A stretch of 64,000 bases of DNA, from the NCBI GenBank assembly GCA_964030475.1, contig CAXIPT010000057.1, forward strand, positions 1 through 64,000. Reading direction: 5' to 3'. Below the pieces are notes generated by a model. It made no database searches. It saw only the letters and a program-made list of their open reading frames with translations, and was not told the origin of the DNA. Positions 12,556-24,500 of this stretch are shown here, piece after piece. Each line of letters starts with the position of its first letter. Position 1 is the first letter of the stretch. Position numbers and translations under genes: made by a program. The stretch comes from Tethya wilhelma. Its lineage: Eukaryota; Porifera; Demospongiae; Tethyida; Tethyidae.

Positions 12556-13020
12556 TTGGCTATATAGTTCCTTATTTGTTACACCTCAACAACAGATCAA
12601 GCTTCACAGCTACTGGCTTGCCTCAAAATTGAGATTTTGGGGTTAAATTATCTTTAGTGGAGGTAGTATTTCCCTTTGGCAAGTTAAAAAGTCTGATGTA
12701 GCTGGTGCTGGAAGAAGCAAAACCCTTCTGGAAAGTCAGCGCTTCAGGCAGAAAATGGCCGCCCAAATTTAAATGGAGTTTAATGCGCATGCGTAGTACA
12801 TATAATTATCTTCATGCGTAAAAGACGGCTTTGCGATTCAGTCCGTCTTCGTATTGCTAAAACCACAAGCATCTGGGAACTGTCGTAAGTGGTTTATTCA
12901 CGGATCCTGCAGCGAAGGAATGGAGTCCCTCTACTTTTCAGTCCGTCTTTATACCGTGAATCCCTTCTAAGATAAAAAAAAGACGGAAAGTCAACAATCC
13001 CGTCTTTGGAGGTAGTTTTA
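11905..13020. mobile_element. Insertion rich in AAAGACGG/CCGTCTTT motifs
   Basis: This stretch separates two satellite units. At each side it carries many short inverted words based on CCGTCTTT (11935-12145 and 12825-13015). A microsatellite-rich core lies in between. It behaves like a MITE with subterminal repeats, but its exact ends are not clear. No gene is seen. Confidence 0.45.
12262..12560. repeat. Duplicated (CT)n(CA)n microsatellite cassette
   Basis: A cassette with GACGATGGAC, CAACATCCAG, GCTTCACTCAATCTC, then a CT run and a CA run, occurs twice (about 12262-12390 and 12428-12555). The long open frames across it are low-complexity artefacts. Confidence 0.75.
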
Positions 13021-13227
13021 CCTGTGAAAACTAAGTTCTTTATCTCTATCGTGAGAAAACTTGGTTTTACACCAACAATGTTTTTAACACCAAGAGAATG
13101 TTCAATATGTTGAACGAAGTAAAATTTCACAAAGTGTTTATTTTTTGTGCTAAAAAATGTTTTCAAGGCAAATTAAATGCTTTCACTTTTTGGTCTTAGA
13201 AAGTTTTCTAAGTCCATAGTCACTTAA

Positions 13228-13883
13228 CACTTAGCGGACGGGTTAAATTATTGAACTTTGAACCGAGTACAAATTTATATGCATGCAAGCGTAAGTGCAA
13301 CTTCAGCACTTTTTTTTGGCAGGAAGCTTGCATCTGTGAACTTTGAACAAGCTGTGCAGACAGGTAAGGTATTGCCCTACTTAAATATGAACTTCCAGCT
13401 TAAACCTTGAAATAGGCGTGGCGCTATAGGCTCATAAAGCGACAAAGGTCACGATCACGACCATCGCTTTTAGTAGCTTGTTTNCTCCAAAGTCCTACAG
13501 AGTACAAGGTTAGTACTTTATATATTACTGCAGGGATAGCTAGGATATAAGGCTATACCATCGCTTTTGGGATTCAGTTAGGCTTTGCTCATAAGTCTGT
13601 CATGGTCGCGTTAGTCGTGATCGCGATTTTCGGTTTTAGTTTCTCGTTTTCTCCATGGCCTTAGCTAGTAGAGGCTTAGTACTTGCTATGTTATTGCAGC
13701 AATAACTAGACTATATGACCATAGCATCGCTTTTGTAACTCTGTTCAACTAGCTGACAAAAAAGCCTAAGACGCTAAGCTTTGTATTATAATTATACGCG
13801 TCACGGAAACGTGACAATCGTCTTCCGGAAGTGGTACGTAATTGTAATTATGTCACGGATTCGTGACAATCGTCCTCTAAGTG
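13228..13883. mobile_element. piggyBac-like MITE with TTAA duplication
   Basis: TTAA at 13224-13227 and 13884-13887 flank the ends CACTTAGCGGACG and (reversed) CACTTAGAGGACG. The satellite sequence continues on both sides: one unit ends at the left, the next begins at the right. That confirms insertion into the array. The interior includes TCACGGAAACGTGACAATCG and a CGTGATCGCGA region like other TTAA MITEs here. No transposase is present. Confidence 0.65.
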
Positions 13884-14640
13884 TTAAAAACTAAGTTCTT
13901 TATCTCTACCATGACCAACAATGTTTTTAACACGAAGAGAATGTTCAATATGTTGAAAAAAGTAAAATTTCCCAAAAGTGTTTTTTTTTTGTGCTGAAAA
14001 TTGTTTTCAAGTCAAAATAAACGTTTTTTGTAAAAAGTGTGCTATTTGGTCATAGAAAATTTTCTAAGTCCATAGTCACACCATAAAACAAAGTTCTTTA
14101 TCTCTACAGTGAGAAAACTTTGTTTTTCACCAACAATGTTTTTACACCAAAAGAATGTTCCATGTTAAAAAAAGTAAAATTTCACAAAAGTGTTTATGTT
14201 GTGCCGAAAATTGTTTTCACGGCAAAATAAACGTTTTTTGGACAAACAGTACTTTTTGGTCTTAGAAAATTTCTAAGTCCATAGTCACACAAAAAAACTA
14301 AGTTCTTTATCACTACAGTGAGAAAACTTTGTTTTTCACCAATAATGTTTTTAACACCAAGAGAATGTTCAATATGTTGAAAGAGTAAAAATTTACAAAA
14401 GTGTTTCTTTTGTGCTGAAAATTGTTTTCAAGTCAAAATAAACGTTTTTAGTAAAAAGTGCAATATTCCAAGTGTTGAAAAAGTGAATATTCAGAAAAAT
14501 GTTTCTTTTGTGTTAAAAAATGTTTTCTAAGCAAAATAAACGTTTTTTCACAAAAATGCAATTTTTGGTCTTAGAAAATTTTTTAAGTCCATAGTTACTC
14601 AAAAAAACTAAGTTCTTTTTCTCTACGGACTTTGTTGTTA

Positions 14641-16324
14641 AAAACAATGTTCTTTTCCTGTAGAGAATGTTCATCACTGAACACTGTACTGAGACAGTAC
14701 ACCATTCTAGTCACTCTCACTGAGGTCTCTTTGAGTTTGTGAAGAGTAGAGCATTATTTGACTGATTTCATGTCCTGCAAAATAGTTTGGATTAGAAGGT
14801 AAACTGCTTGTTAACATAAAATACAAGTACTATGAATTGCTAACAATAGTGTTGATGTTTTTTCAGTTACCGGGATCATGATGGTGATTCAAGTAGGTAT
14901 CTACAGACGCTGTAGAGAAGCAACATGAAGAGAGTACATGGTACACTGGTTGTGGTGGAGTTGGTGCTCTCATCATCAAGTTGAATATCAGCTGATCTGT
15001 ACAAGAACAGTCAGTCATGCATCAATAAATAAATTATTTGCTAAAATTTGTATTGTATGAACTAACCATCAATAAAATAATAAAGATGGATGTTCTTTAT
15101 GCTAACGGACTCGACAAAATGCCCAATTCAACATGGAAGTGGAGACTTCAACACCATTTCGTCATAAGCCAAGCTCAAGTGTAAATGCCGGTCAAGAAAA
15201 TCGTATGTACCTGTGTTTGTATGACATGACTCAGCTTTATCACATGTACACACATACGTACAATAAATAGACCACTTACTTTCACAAACTACAACTGTAA
15301 ACTTGAGCACGGATGAGACTCTGCTGTACCTGTCAGAATGACCACGAAATTATAGCAATGGTACGTTAACACAGGGGTCTATCTATGGTCTAGCAAACAA
15401 AGCCGCCATCGACACATCCTGAACCTCACCATTTGGCCATCAACACCACCTGTATACACCCCTAGCACACATGTAAGAACTGTTATCCTTGAAAATTTTG
15501 TGTAATTGTTTCATAACTTAGTAAGTTCTGACCTGAGCTTGAGAAATAGAGCCACTAGATGGTTCTAAACCAATGGACTGTCTCCAAACATTTATAGCAG
15601 CTACAAGCAGCAGGGCAACCTTCATTTTTGAGACTTTGAGAGACTCTAGGCGTCATTGATTGTCATAGCAGTCTTCAGACTCGCAAAAAGGAGTCTTTTT
15701 CCCTTTCACTCGAGAAGTTTATTCCTGGCATAGTAAAAGAACGCTTCTTTCTCAAAATACATGTAGTTTTCTTCAAAAACTGCAGCAATTGTTCATTTGT
15801 GGCGCTCTCTGTGTCGCTCTAAGTTTGTGCAGCTGTTTTGGTTAGTAAAACTCAGTAAAACAGTGTAAAACCCGTGCGAGTAAGTCCTTTGCTTAGTTAC
15901 CAATTTTCTAAAGTAAAAATTTTCGATGCCATTTTTAGACGGCGCGAATTTCGTCCCCAGCCACGCCCTTTTAATACGCGACCTCCTCGTTTAAGGACAG
16001 TCTAAAAATTTCTTGCGCGCGCCCCACAATTTAAATTGTATTCATGGCGGGAAGTTCGTTGCTACGCAACGGTCACATAACAGCATAATATGAATATTTG
16101 ATTATAATTTCAAACGCACGGTGAACTACGGATGACAGAGTTTATGTGCTGACTGAGCCCACTGAGATATTGAGGTCGATCGATGCTCATTGACTTATCC
16201 AACCTCTAGCAATGCTTGCTACAGAGGTAAGTTTGCCGTAGGGATGATATTATTATAATAGGGGCTAGCGAGTAGCGGCTAGAGTCGCTAGACTCTCACT
16301 GGCCGCTTGCTTTGATACTTTTTG
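14641..16324. other. No supported gene
   Basis: AT-rich, low-coding sequence. The 60-codon reverse frame at 15128-15310 has no recognisable family or splice context. Around 15900-16230 there is a locally GC-richer stretch (ACGGCGCGAATTTCG) and an ATG followed by a donor-like GAGGTAAGT at 16226. This could be a first exon, but nothing downstream supports it. Confidence 0.4.
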
Positions 16325-17300
16325 TTCAGATAGTCCTAGAATCTATGAGAGGATTGGCGGGGTATTAGTAGGATAGTCCTAGAATCTATGAGAGGGTTGG
16401 TGGGGTATAAATAGAGCCTGGGATAGTCCTAGAATCTATGAGAGGGTTGGAGGGGTATTTATAGTAGAGCCTGGGACAGTCCTAGAATCTATGAGAGGGC
16501 AATGGGCGAGCCTTGAACCCTGTTTACACACGCCAATCCGGATTAAATTAAACTGGTTAGAATCCGGATTGGGAGCGTTTACACCTATCAGTACAATCCA
16601 GCTATAGTGTAAATGCAAACCTGGCTTGAAACTGGCTCAATGATGTAACCAAGTGTGCATTAATTAGAATGAAAATCTAAGCGAGTTGAATAATCTTTCT
16701 TTGGAAGCTCAACAGGCAGAAGTAAGAGTCCACACAGGTCTATTTTGTGCAAAAGTAACTTTCCTGTTTTTTTCTCAAGTGTTTCTTGTGACAGAAATCC
16801 ACCATTTTTCTTTGTATGTTGATATTCTTCATAGCAGGCTAAATTTTGGTAAAAAAAATATAGCGCTAGAGTTTAAACATGATTCTACAACTCACAGCTA
16901 ACTAATAAGCATTGTTTTACTAGCTAAGGATGACTAGCTAGCTGTAATTCACTTCCAATCCAGTTTGGACTGTTTACACGTGAACAAGTTTGGCTCGAAT
17001 TCGGATTCAATCCGGCTTCAATCCACGTGCCGGATGTGGATTGGATCAAGTGGCTTCAATCTGGATCCAAGCCACTTGTGTGCGTTTACACGTAATACCA
17101 AGCTGGCTTTGATCCGGATTGAAGCTGGCTTGAGCGCTGCGTGTATAAACAGGGTTTTGGATAGTCCTTAAATTTAAGAGAGGGTTGGCGGGGTATTAGT
17201 AGAGCCTGGAAAAGTCCTAGAATCTAAGAGTGGCCAGTTCATGGGTAGAGCCTGGGATAGTCCTCCTGAGGGCAGAGCCTGGAATGGAATCTAAGAGAGG
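16325..17300. repeat. Minisatellite, unit about 50-55 bp, split by a MITE
   Basis: GATAGTCCTAGAATCTATGA then GAGGGTTGG(C/T/A)GGGGTAT is repeated about three to four times before 16510. It resumes after 17157 with slightly diverged units. The insertion at 16516-17156 separates the halves. Confidence 0.75.
16516..17156. mobile_element. MITE with subterminal ATCCGGAT repeats
   Basis: The ends are AACCCTGTTTACAC and, reversed, AACCCTGTTTATACAC. Inside each end several copies of AATCCGGATT and related words occur in both orientations (16530-16620 and 16955-17125), often next to GTTTACAC. This is the arrangement expected for transposase-binding subterminal repeats. The target duplication is unclear (TTG on both sides at best). 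There is no coding sequence. Confidence 0.6.
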
Positions 17301-18339
17301 GTAGGCTATGAGTAAAGAGTGTGGTACAATTTTCCGTGATAAATGATTCAATCATGAAAATAATGTTATCAGTATGAATTTGGAGCTACATATTATACAG
17401 TATTAATAATATACTGATATTAGCTACATTAGTAGATATATTATGTGCGGTATATATCATGCTTTATTAAAGTCCGGGGTGCATGATATAATGGTCATAT
17501 CTTGTTAAAATGTACTGTATAATTATTGTAATTTAAAACATTTTTTATTATTATACGCTGAATTTCTGAAGATGCATCATTATATGGACTAGTTTAGAAT
17601 TATATCTTCCATGGTGATTAATGGTAAATAAATACAATAAATGATATTGCGTAAATTTACCTACTGTTTCGTATGTATGTGAGATTATAGTGTAACATTC
17701 ATTGTATTTAGGAATCGTTTTATGAATTTCATCTGTGATAGGTACTCTTCTGACTTTGGAAGCTCATGTGTTGCTTTAACTGATTATACGCTGAATTCTT
17801 TTGAAGTGAATGACGTCATACGGCAAAATTAAATTTTTAAATTTTTAGTAGCTACGCCTTCTTTTTGTTTTTCTTCTAAAGTAAAGATTAAGCAAAGCTT
17901 TTTATATGATGCAGCTAAGCAACAATCAAGCGTACTAACTCTAGGTCTTGTTGCTTAGTAAAGGTTTTACTGGTAAAAAAGCCTAACATACGGGAGAGTC
18001 AAATACGCTAGGATATAGCCACGCGTATAAAGCTTACAAAAGTGATGCTATGGCTATATAGCCTAACTATCCCTGCACCTATGTAGCAAGTTTCAAGCTT
18101 ATCCTCTGAAGGGTTGTAGAAAAAACGTCGATCTAAAGTCGACCATCGTGATCGCGAAGATCATGACCGTTAGTAGCTCAAAGACGTGTAGCACCACGCC
18201 TTACTAGCAGTTCTAAGTCTGACTTGATATTTTAGTAGAGTAGTCCCTTACCTATTCGTATATAAAGTTTAAAGTTCAGGGCTAATTGCTTAGCTTGCAA
18301 AGTAGTCGCTAGTGCAGCCTTGACGCGATTTTGCTTCCA
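17301..18339. other. Non-coding, with MITE-derived segments
   Basis: Positions 17500-17690 match, inverted, the AT-rich segment at 60110-60305 inside element E (shared words include GATGCATCATTATATGGACT). Positions 18000-18300 resemble the inner part of the TTAA-type MITEs (CGTGATCGCGA). No gene is seen. Confidence 0.45.
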
Positions 18340-19500
18340 GAAATGGCAACCTCAGTTGCTGTCAGCTTTCCGTCTTGTTTGATGTATCTGGTTATGTTGT
18401 AAGGAGTGCAGGACTCAAGCGTCCAGATTCGATTATCATTTCAATCTCAGCTTCAATTTTGTGCAAGGGTGGGTTCGCTGGTACTGATACCTCATTTCCA
18501 GGCAGCCAGAGTCGACAAGGTCGGGCATTTGTTTTGCGATGGGGAGTTATCCCTTCTGGAAGTGGTATATTCTTTGCTATGGCAAACTCTTTGACAACTT
18601 GGCCCGAGTTTTTTCCTGGAACACCATGAGATCGTGCCACTTCGGACCAGTTTATTGGGGTACCTGATTCCCAGTTCTGCAATGTGTCTTCCAGTTTGGC
18701 AGTATCCCAGTCTACTTTGTCAAAATTTGGAGAGTGGCGCTTTCTTTTTTGGGAGAAGCTTGCATTTCACAAGAAATGAATGACTGGGAGAGTCTCTTCC
18801 TAAGATACTGCCTTTTTGACTCACCTTCTGCTAGTAGAGAAATAGCTGCATTTTCCTGGTATTGTTTGTTTGTAGCTGCTGTGAACTCCTATTGTGCTCT
18901 TCTCTTTTCTACTTTCTTTTCATAATTACTTTTTTCCGTTCTAGGCCGTTTTTCTTGTCTTGTATTATTGCTTGTATGAATGTGTTTCCAGTTTCTCATT
19001 CGCAAATTGTGTTAAGCTCTTGCAAAACATTGCTTGTAAACTTTTTTGCACCTTGTTGCTGTAAAGCTTGTGTGCTTAAAGTAATTATACGTTAGACGAC
19101 TTGGTACTTTTGATACTTGTCACTGCATGTGACACAGCTGCTCAGCGTATGTTTTCGCTTTTCATCTGTGGCTAGCTCGGACCACTTACTTGTAGAGAAC
19201 TTAGCTAGGTACTAATCTTTGTGTATTCCAACTCCTTCAGGCCATTCTTTCTTGAACCCATCCAACACTTTGTCACAGTCGCGATCAAACTGAGATTTAC
19301 CTACCTTGAAAGTAATTAGTAGGTATGCCGTAATTTCTGCTGTTACTGAACTGAGCTCTAAACTTTGAGGCTCTAAATGTTGAATCAATTCCTTCATGAG
19401 TATGCCGTCCTTTTGTTGTTGGTGAGTACTCATATATGGCACTACGAGCATATCCACAATTCACAACAAGGCTGATTTGTCTGATGGCGATCCGTAGAAA
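18340..19500 (-). pseudogene. Element E protein, truncated N-terminal copy
   Basis: Read on the minus strand, this is the same protein as the E coding region at 54783-56000. It has VVNCGYARSAIYEY, WPEGVGIHKD, then NWESGTPINWSEVARSHGVP and ITPHRKTNARPCR. The frame is broken several times. The equivalent of the initiator ATG is ATC. Homology stops at about 18340, where the coding sequence of the other copy continues, so this copy is truncated there and continues into MITE-like DNA. Its 5' flank (19500-19640) is uninterrupted. It therefore serves as the empty-site reference for the 25.6-kb insertion in the other E locus. Confidence 0.65.
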
Positions 19501-19640
19501 CTTTGATACTATGGAACGCGAAGTGCGACAAAAATAGTTGACCACGTGACATACGAAATAATCGAATACACAATTGATTGTCAACTCAATCTCGAAATCG
19601 ATTGTCAACTCGATAGCAAAATTGAATTTGGACGCGCGTA
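19500..19640 (-). promoter_or_regulatory. Element E 5' region with AATCGATT repeats
   Basis: Three or more copies of a TTGACAATCGATTTCG-like word lie upstream of the E start. They are followed toward the gene by TATTTCGTATGTCACGTGGT. The same block occurs at 29060-29185. It may be a transposase-binding array or promoter; the function is inferred only from position and repetition. Confidence 0.45.
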
Positions 19641-21297
19641 AGTGTGCAGAATTCTTCCTGTATGGGCTGCATTTAACAATCTCCTTATTGCATGAGTCTC
19701 TCATTTTGCCCACAGGAAGAATTCCTTACACACTCTAACAGCCATTCCATCTTGTTTGCGTTCTTTTTTACGATTTAGCCATTCCTGTGTCTGATTACAT
19801 TTCCAATGTTTTTTTTACTTGTTTGTTCTCATTTTTCCTTAATTCTACAAATTACATTTGTGTAGTTAGTAATCTGGCAAGCCAGACTCACTGAGCCAGC
19901 GGCGGGCTGCTCAGTGAACTGGCAATTTGTGTAGCCTGCTTGATACTGAAGTGAAACACACATCTCAGTCATTTGGAGGCAGGAGCTGTATCATAAGATT
20001 TACTTGCCTTTCTATATGTTATGATAATCAAAGTCCTGATTGGAAGAGCAACCAGGTATCACAAAATAGTTCAAGGCAACTTCAGTGTATTTAATTCCAA
20101 ATAACGCACACTTTTGTGTGTGGAAAGGGTCGTCAATTCGAATTTTCTAGAAGCTAATGAATTATGCATGAGTGTAGAAATCGATGGCGGCCATATGGAA
20201 AAGGCGCTTTTCGCCTTGTATCTAGCTACTCAATGAGAGGTGCTAAAAACCGATGGCAAGAGCGACTGTCCCGGAAGAAACCAAGTTTATTCGTTCAAGA
20301 ATCAGCTTCTGAAAGTTAATAGTCTCTGAGAAAAGTTGAGCCAAGATAGAAGAAGAAGAAGAATACTCAGGGGCATTAAGGACTGGGTCATTTGGATTAA
20401 AATGCAATAATTGCCGCATTCCATGATCAATAATATTATTATATATTATCATACAGACAAAATTTCAAGTTTATACAAAAATATAATCTTATTTGAACAC
20501 ATTGATTAAATTATAAAACCACAAATTTGAATATTCATCGTATTAATGAAGTTTGAACTTACTCCCTCAGCTAATGAATAATTAATTTTCCGGAAATTAA
20601 GGACTGTTGCCATGGCAACCAAATTTTTATCACTGATTCGGAACATTATGAACTTAATTTTTTTCCAAGTAGAATTTGGATATTTGGTTTCCATGGTGAG
20701 TTATTGTCGTTTTTGTGCTTTTTGGTGATGTGCTTTATATAGAAAATTATTAATAACTCTCCATGGCAACCAGATATCAAAATTCTACTCGGTGAAAATT
20801 TAGTACATAACTTAATAATTTTAATGAACTTAATCTTGTTGCCATGGCAACAGCCCTTATATTCTGATTAATTAATTTATTCAATACATGAATATTAATT
20901 AGGTCACATGACCAAATTTTTCGGGAAAATGTTAAAGATGACAATAAGTTTCTTCAGTTACATTTTGATGTTAATAGCCTAATTCTATAAGTAGTTATTT
21001 CAAATTTGCATAAAATTTTACCTTAATTAGCTACATATTTTGACCCAGTCCTTAATGCCCCTGAGTAAGTAAAAGATGGAGAAAATTGGAGATTTGGCAT
21101 GTTTGTGTTTGTTACTTTAGCGATGGTTTTAGGTCATGTTTTTGGGCTCGTTAGAAAGAGAAAGAGCTAAATAGTAACTTAAGAAGCCTTTTAGTGCTAA
21201 GCGCTCAGTTTTTGCAGTTATTTGTGTGAATATTTGTATTGCGCTAATGGGCCATCCGTGCCATTCCTGTGTACCCAGTACTACTGTACTGGGAATA
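19640..21297 (+). repeat. Repeat family U, copy 1 (contains a T-family MITE)
   Basis: The order is: part of a hairpin with ACACTCTAACAGCCATTCCA; TCTGGCAAGCCAGACTCACT; a block beginning GCCTGCTTGATACTGAAG; ATGGAGAAAATTGGAG; and a 3' end GCGCTAATGGGCCATCCGTG closing in the hairpin CCCAGTAC-loop-GTACTGGG. The same order recurs at 36617, 45375 and 62497. The 20364-21067 MITE is nested inside. Short frames in U are not conserved as proteins. Confidence 0.7.
20364..21067. mobile_element. T-family MITE (TACTCAG...TTAAGGAC TIRs)
   Basis: The 26-bp TIRs are essentially perfect, starting TACTCAGGGGCATTAAGGAC on both ends. The element is 704 bp and non-coding, with CCATGGCAAC repeats inside in both orientations. 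It interrupts the GAAGAAGAATAAGAAG tract of repeat U. The same TIR type bounds the element at 51936. Confidence 0.75.
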
Positions 21298-21507
21298 AAT
21301 TATGTTAGTGGAAAAGGGAGAGTCACAATGACAGTATTTGTAATCATGTACCAGGGCCACAAGATTTTAATCATGAACAGGCTCTGCATCCTCACTGTAT
21401 TCATTAATTTTGAACTAGGCATCTGTATACATGAGGTGTATAGTCTGGTGGAAAGTCAACAAAAGTCTGTCCACTTGTTAGTGTATAATTAACTATGCAT
21501 GTAGAGA

Positions 21508-24500
21508 TCAGACCTGTATTCCAACAACTGACTTTGATAAAGAGGAATTGTATGAAGCTCGACTAGGATTAAAGGAAGTGGAATTTGAATCTGTTGACAT
21601 GACAGCAGAAGAGTTTCGAGAAGTAACCTTAGAAACGTATCCAAAGTTGAAGGATGCTGGGGGATACATGTTTTTTAAGTGTACTGCCAATTCCCGAAAG
21701 CTGGAGTCACTTTCAAAAAGTGTGTACTCATCTCCAGCAGCTTTAAAAGAATAAGTTGGTACAGCAAGGACATACATCAGGCCAGTACAGAAGGATTTAG
21801 ATCTGGAACCTATCACCCAGTTACCAGAAGGGGTAAGTACGTATGTGTTGATTGCACAAGCTAGTCAGTGATTAAGCTGTAACTAAATCTTTACTGTCAA
21901 AAGTAATGGTGTATATTCTATTTGGAAGAGTATAATTATGTGTGAAAAAAGGGAAAATCAAAGAGAAAAAAAACTTTGTTATTTTAGTCATATACATACA
22001 AAATTATGTGATGTCACTGCTCATATATAATAGCCTTAAGAGAAGTGTCTAACATGTGGAGAGTTGTTTCCTTTGAATGAATTGACAGATCATGTATCAC
22101 ACTGTGAGAAAGCTTTGTAAGTGTATTGATATAGCTACATGCAATTAATGTCGAGTAGCTATAATCTAATTATTAAGAGTGCATTGTGTAGCAATATGAA
22201 TTTTCCTACTACATGCATTTCTCCTTAGACTGGAGCTGGAAGATAACACTAAGCATGGCAGGAAGAAAAGGTATACACTGAGCAATTTTACATTAATTTG
22301 GGATGTGTGTTAGTCTTATAATCGTTGATTAATGCATGTGCACTTTATACAGGATTGCTGTTGGAGCTGACCAAACAGATGGTAGTGATGAAGAACTGTA
22401 AGTATAATAATTGAGAATTATGTATGAGCTCAATACAGTCATCACCTGACTGTATCCTCCACACCCTGATAATCATAATTATATTATGTTAACTGATGTT
22501 ATAGTTCTGAGAATATGGACACTTGACACACGTCACGCAATGTGAAGGGTGTAGAGGAGGAAGACAGGTTAATATTGTGCATGTAAAAAAAGTTGACATG
22601 ATATACTATGAAAATTCATTAGAAGCCACAACTCAGATTGTCCAATCATAGTTGATGAATCGACACTACTATGGTTAGTGGGTGCAGGCATGGTATATTT
22701 TTATTGGTGGAGTCATAATGGATCGTATACTGTGTGAAAATGAAATGATAAATACTGCAATCCACTGTAGCCTTGGCTATGGTGACAACCGACCAAAATT
22801 GGGTGATGCTGTAACGTAAGTGCTTAAGGGTGGTCGGACATGCCCACGCACCGCGTTGCTAGGGAAATTTCCAACTTGCAAAAGACACAAAATATCAACT
22901 CTTCTGTCCAGATTTTTACACAAACAGGTAGCGCTAATGGATATCTAGCTATACTGAGCACGATAGAAAAAAATTTTCCTGAATAGCAGCTTTTTCACCA
23001 TCTTTCAGTTTTCTGCCTATCGCATCTATTTCAACACAAACTAGAACGACCGAAGAACCAAAAAATAGGTATACCTACTTATTTTTAGCTGCTAAACACT
23101 TCTACGTATCATTTTGCGCTATTGGGCCATCCGTGCCATTCCTTCATTTTTTTTTTTTGACACACCCACTGATCTAACCAACCAGGGACGAATAAATGGA
23201 AAAAGAATATGTACTTCTAAAGAGCTGACGTCAGGCAGTTTGTGTTCTAAATTTGGCACTCTTGCAGTGATCACAAAGAGAGATTTTACAAAAAGCGGTA
23301 GATCAAAGAAGCTGCTCCTTTGAAGTGGATTGTCTGCCTACGCGGTTTATTGAGTATTGAACGCGAGTAGAAAATAATTTGTGCACGTGGCAGATCAGAG
23401 TGAAATCTTTTGTGATCGTGGTAGCTGCTACAGAATGGCCAGCTGAGGTGAAATATGGTTGGTGACAAGAAAAGCAATGGTTGAGGTATTACTGGAGGTC
23501 AGACTGGTCTGCTAACTTCACCTCAAAGTGACTGACTGTTTTCTCTCTAATTGAAGAGCACCGAGATGAAATGAGTCACACTACTTTGTCGTTGGTTTCT
23601 CAAGATCCAAGCCTCTGTCTTAGCTTCAGTCATGCTGGTGATGCTTCCATACTGCTGTGAAACTCTGGGACTAGCTCAAGTTCTGTTCTGAAAGAAAGGT
23701 AATCCAATATAGTACTGCAAACTATCATGTACCATGATGAGTGAACTGTGTAGTGTATGGTCTATAGCTCCATGTGTCTTAACTATTACCATGAAATGTG
23801 ATTCTGCATGCATCTACTCTGTGTATGTGCTAAGTATGAATGTTTGAAGTGAGATTTTTTTTGGAAAACAACATTATGGAGAGGTATAATTATACACTTG
23901 TGTACAACAAAAACGACAAAAATTACCAGGCTATAGCTGTTTAGGATAGTACGTACTCTTGACTTGTGCATGTTTGTCTCACTTTTGTATCATTCTTCTT
24001 CTTTCAGTATGGCACCTGTACACCTTGAAGTAGCAGCTAGAGCACTTTTTATATGGAGCAGAGATTCTACAGATACGCTCAATCTTGTAAGCGAAATAAA
24101 ATACTGTTGGTTTTTTTGTTGATCACAAGTCTTGTTTTTTGTGTTTTTTTTTCCTTTTCTTTATTTACAGTCAGATTTTATAGTAGGAGTGACAACATCG
24201 TACTTGTTACCATGTGGTGCACCATAATCTATATTGGCAGAAATTCATCCTTGTTTGGAGTCTTTTGTACCATACTTTGTCTCCTCAACAGCACAGTTCC
24301 TCGTCATTGAGTTTCAAGTTGGATTTAGCATCAATCTGTTCGGTCTTAGGAAACCAGCTCTTATACTATACCATCCGGCTCTGTTGCTGTATCAGAGTCG
24401 TCTTGATGGTCCACCTGAAAGCCAACCAGTTCATAGACACTTTATTTCCTGGCATTGCTACAATATTTACACTAGCTCTATACTTCTGGAATACAAACCA

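Larger units (their letters stand above)
11690..14640. repeat. Satellite array, unit about 190-210 bp, interrupted twice
   Basis: Units run from AAAAAACTAAGTTCTTTATC through CACCAACAATGTTTTTAACA, AGAGAATGTTC, TTGTTTTCAAGNCAAAATAA, to TTTTCTAAGTCCATAGTCAC. Copies start near 11690, 13024, 13886, 14086, 14290 and 14600, the last ones partial. Two insertions split the array (about 11905-13020 and 13228-13883). The units are non-coding. An N lies at 13484. Confidence 0.7.

Noticed and set aside
12225..12646. Open frames over 12.2-12.6 kb (Ser/Leu- and His/Thr-rich)
   Set aside because: They are translations of CT and CA microsatellites; no start context, no family.
16201..16235. Possible first exon ATGCTTGCTACAGAG with GTAAGT donor
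   Set aside because: Five codons with no identifiable downstream exon.
19640..21297. Repeat U as a Helitron
   Set aside because: The terminal hairpin fits, but no consistent CTRR end, 5' TC end or Rep/helicase is visible.
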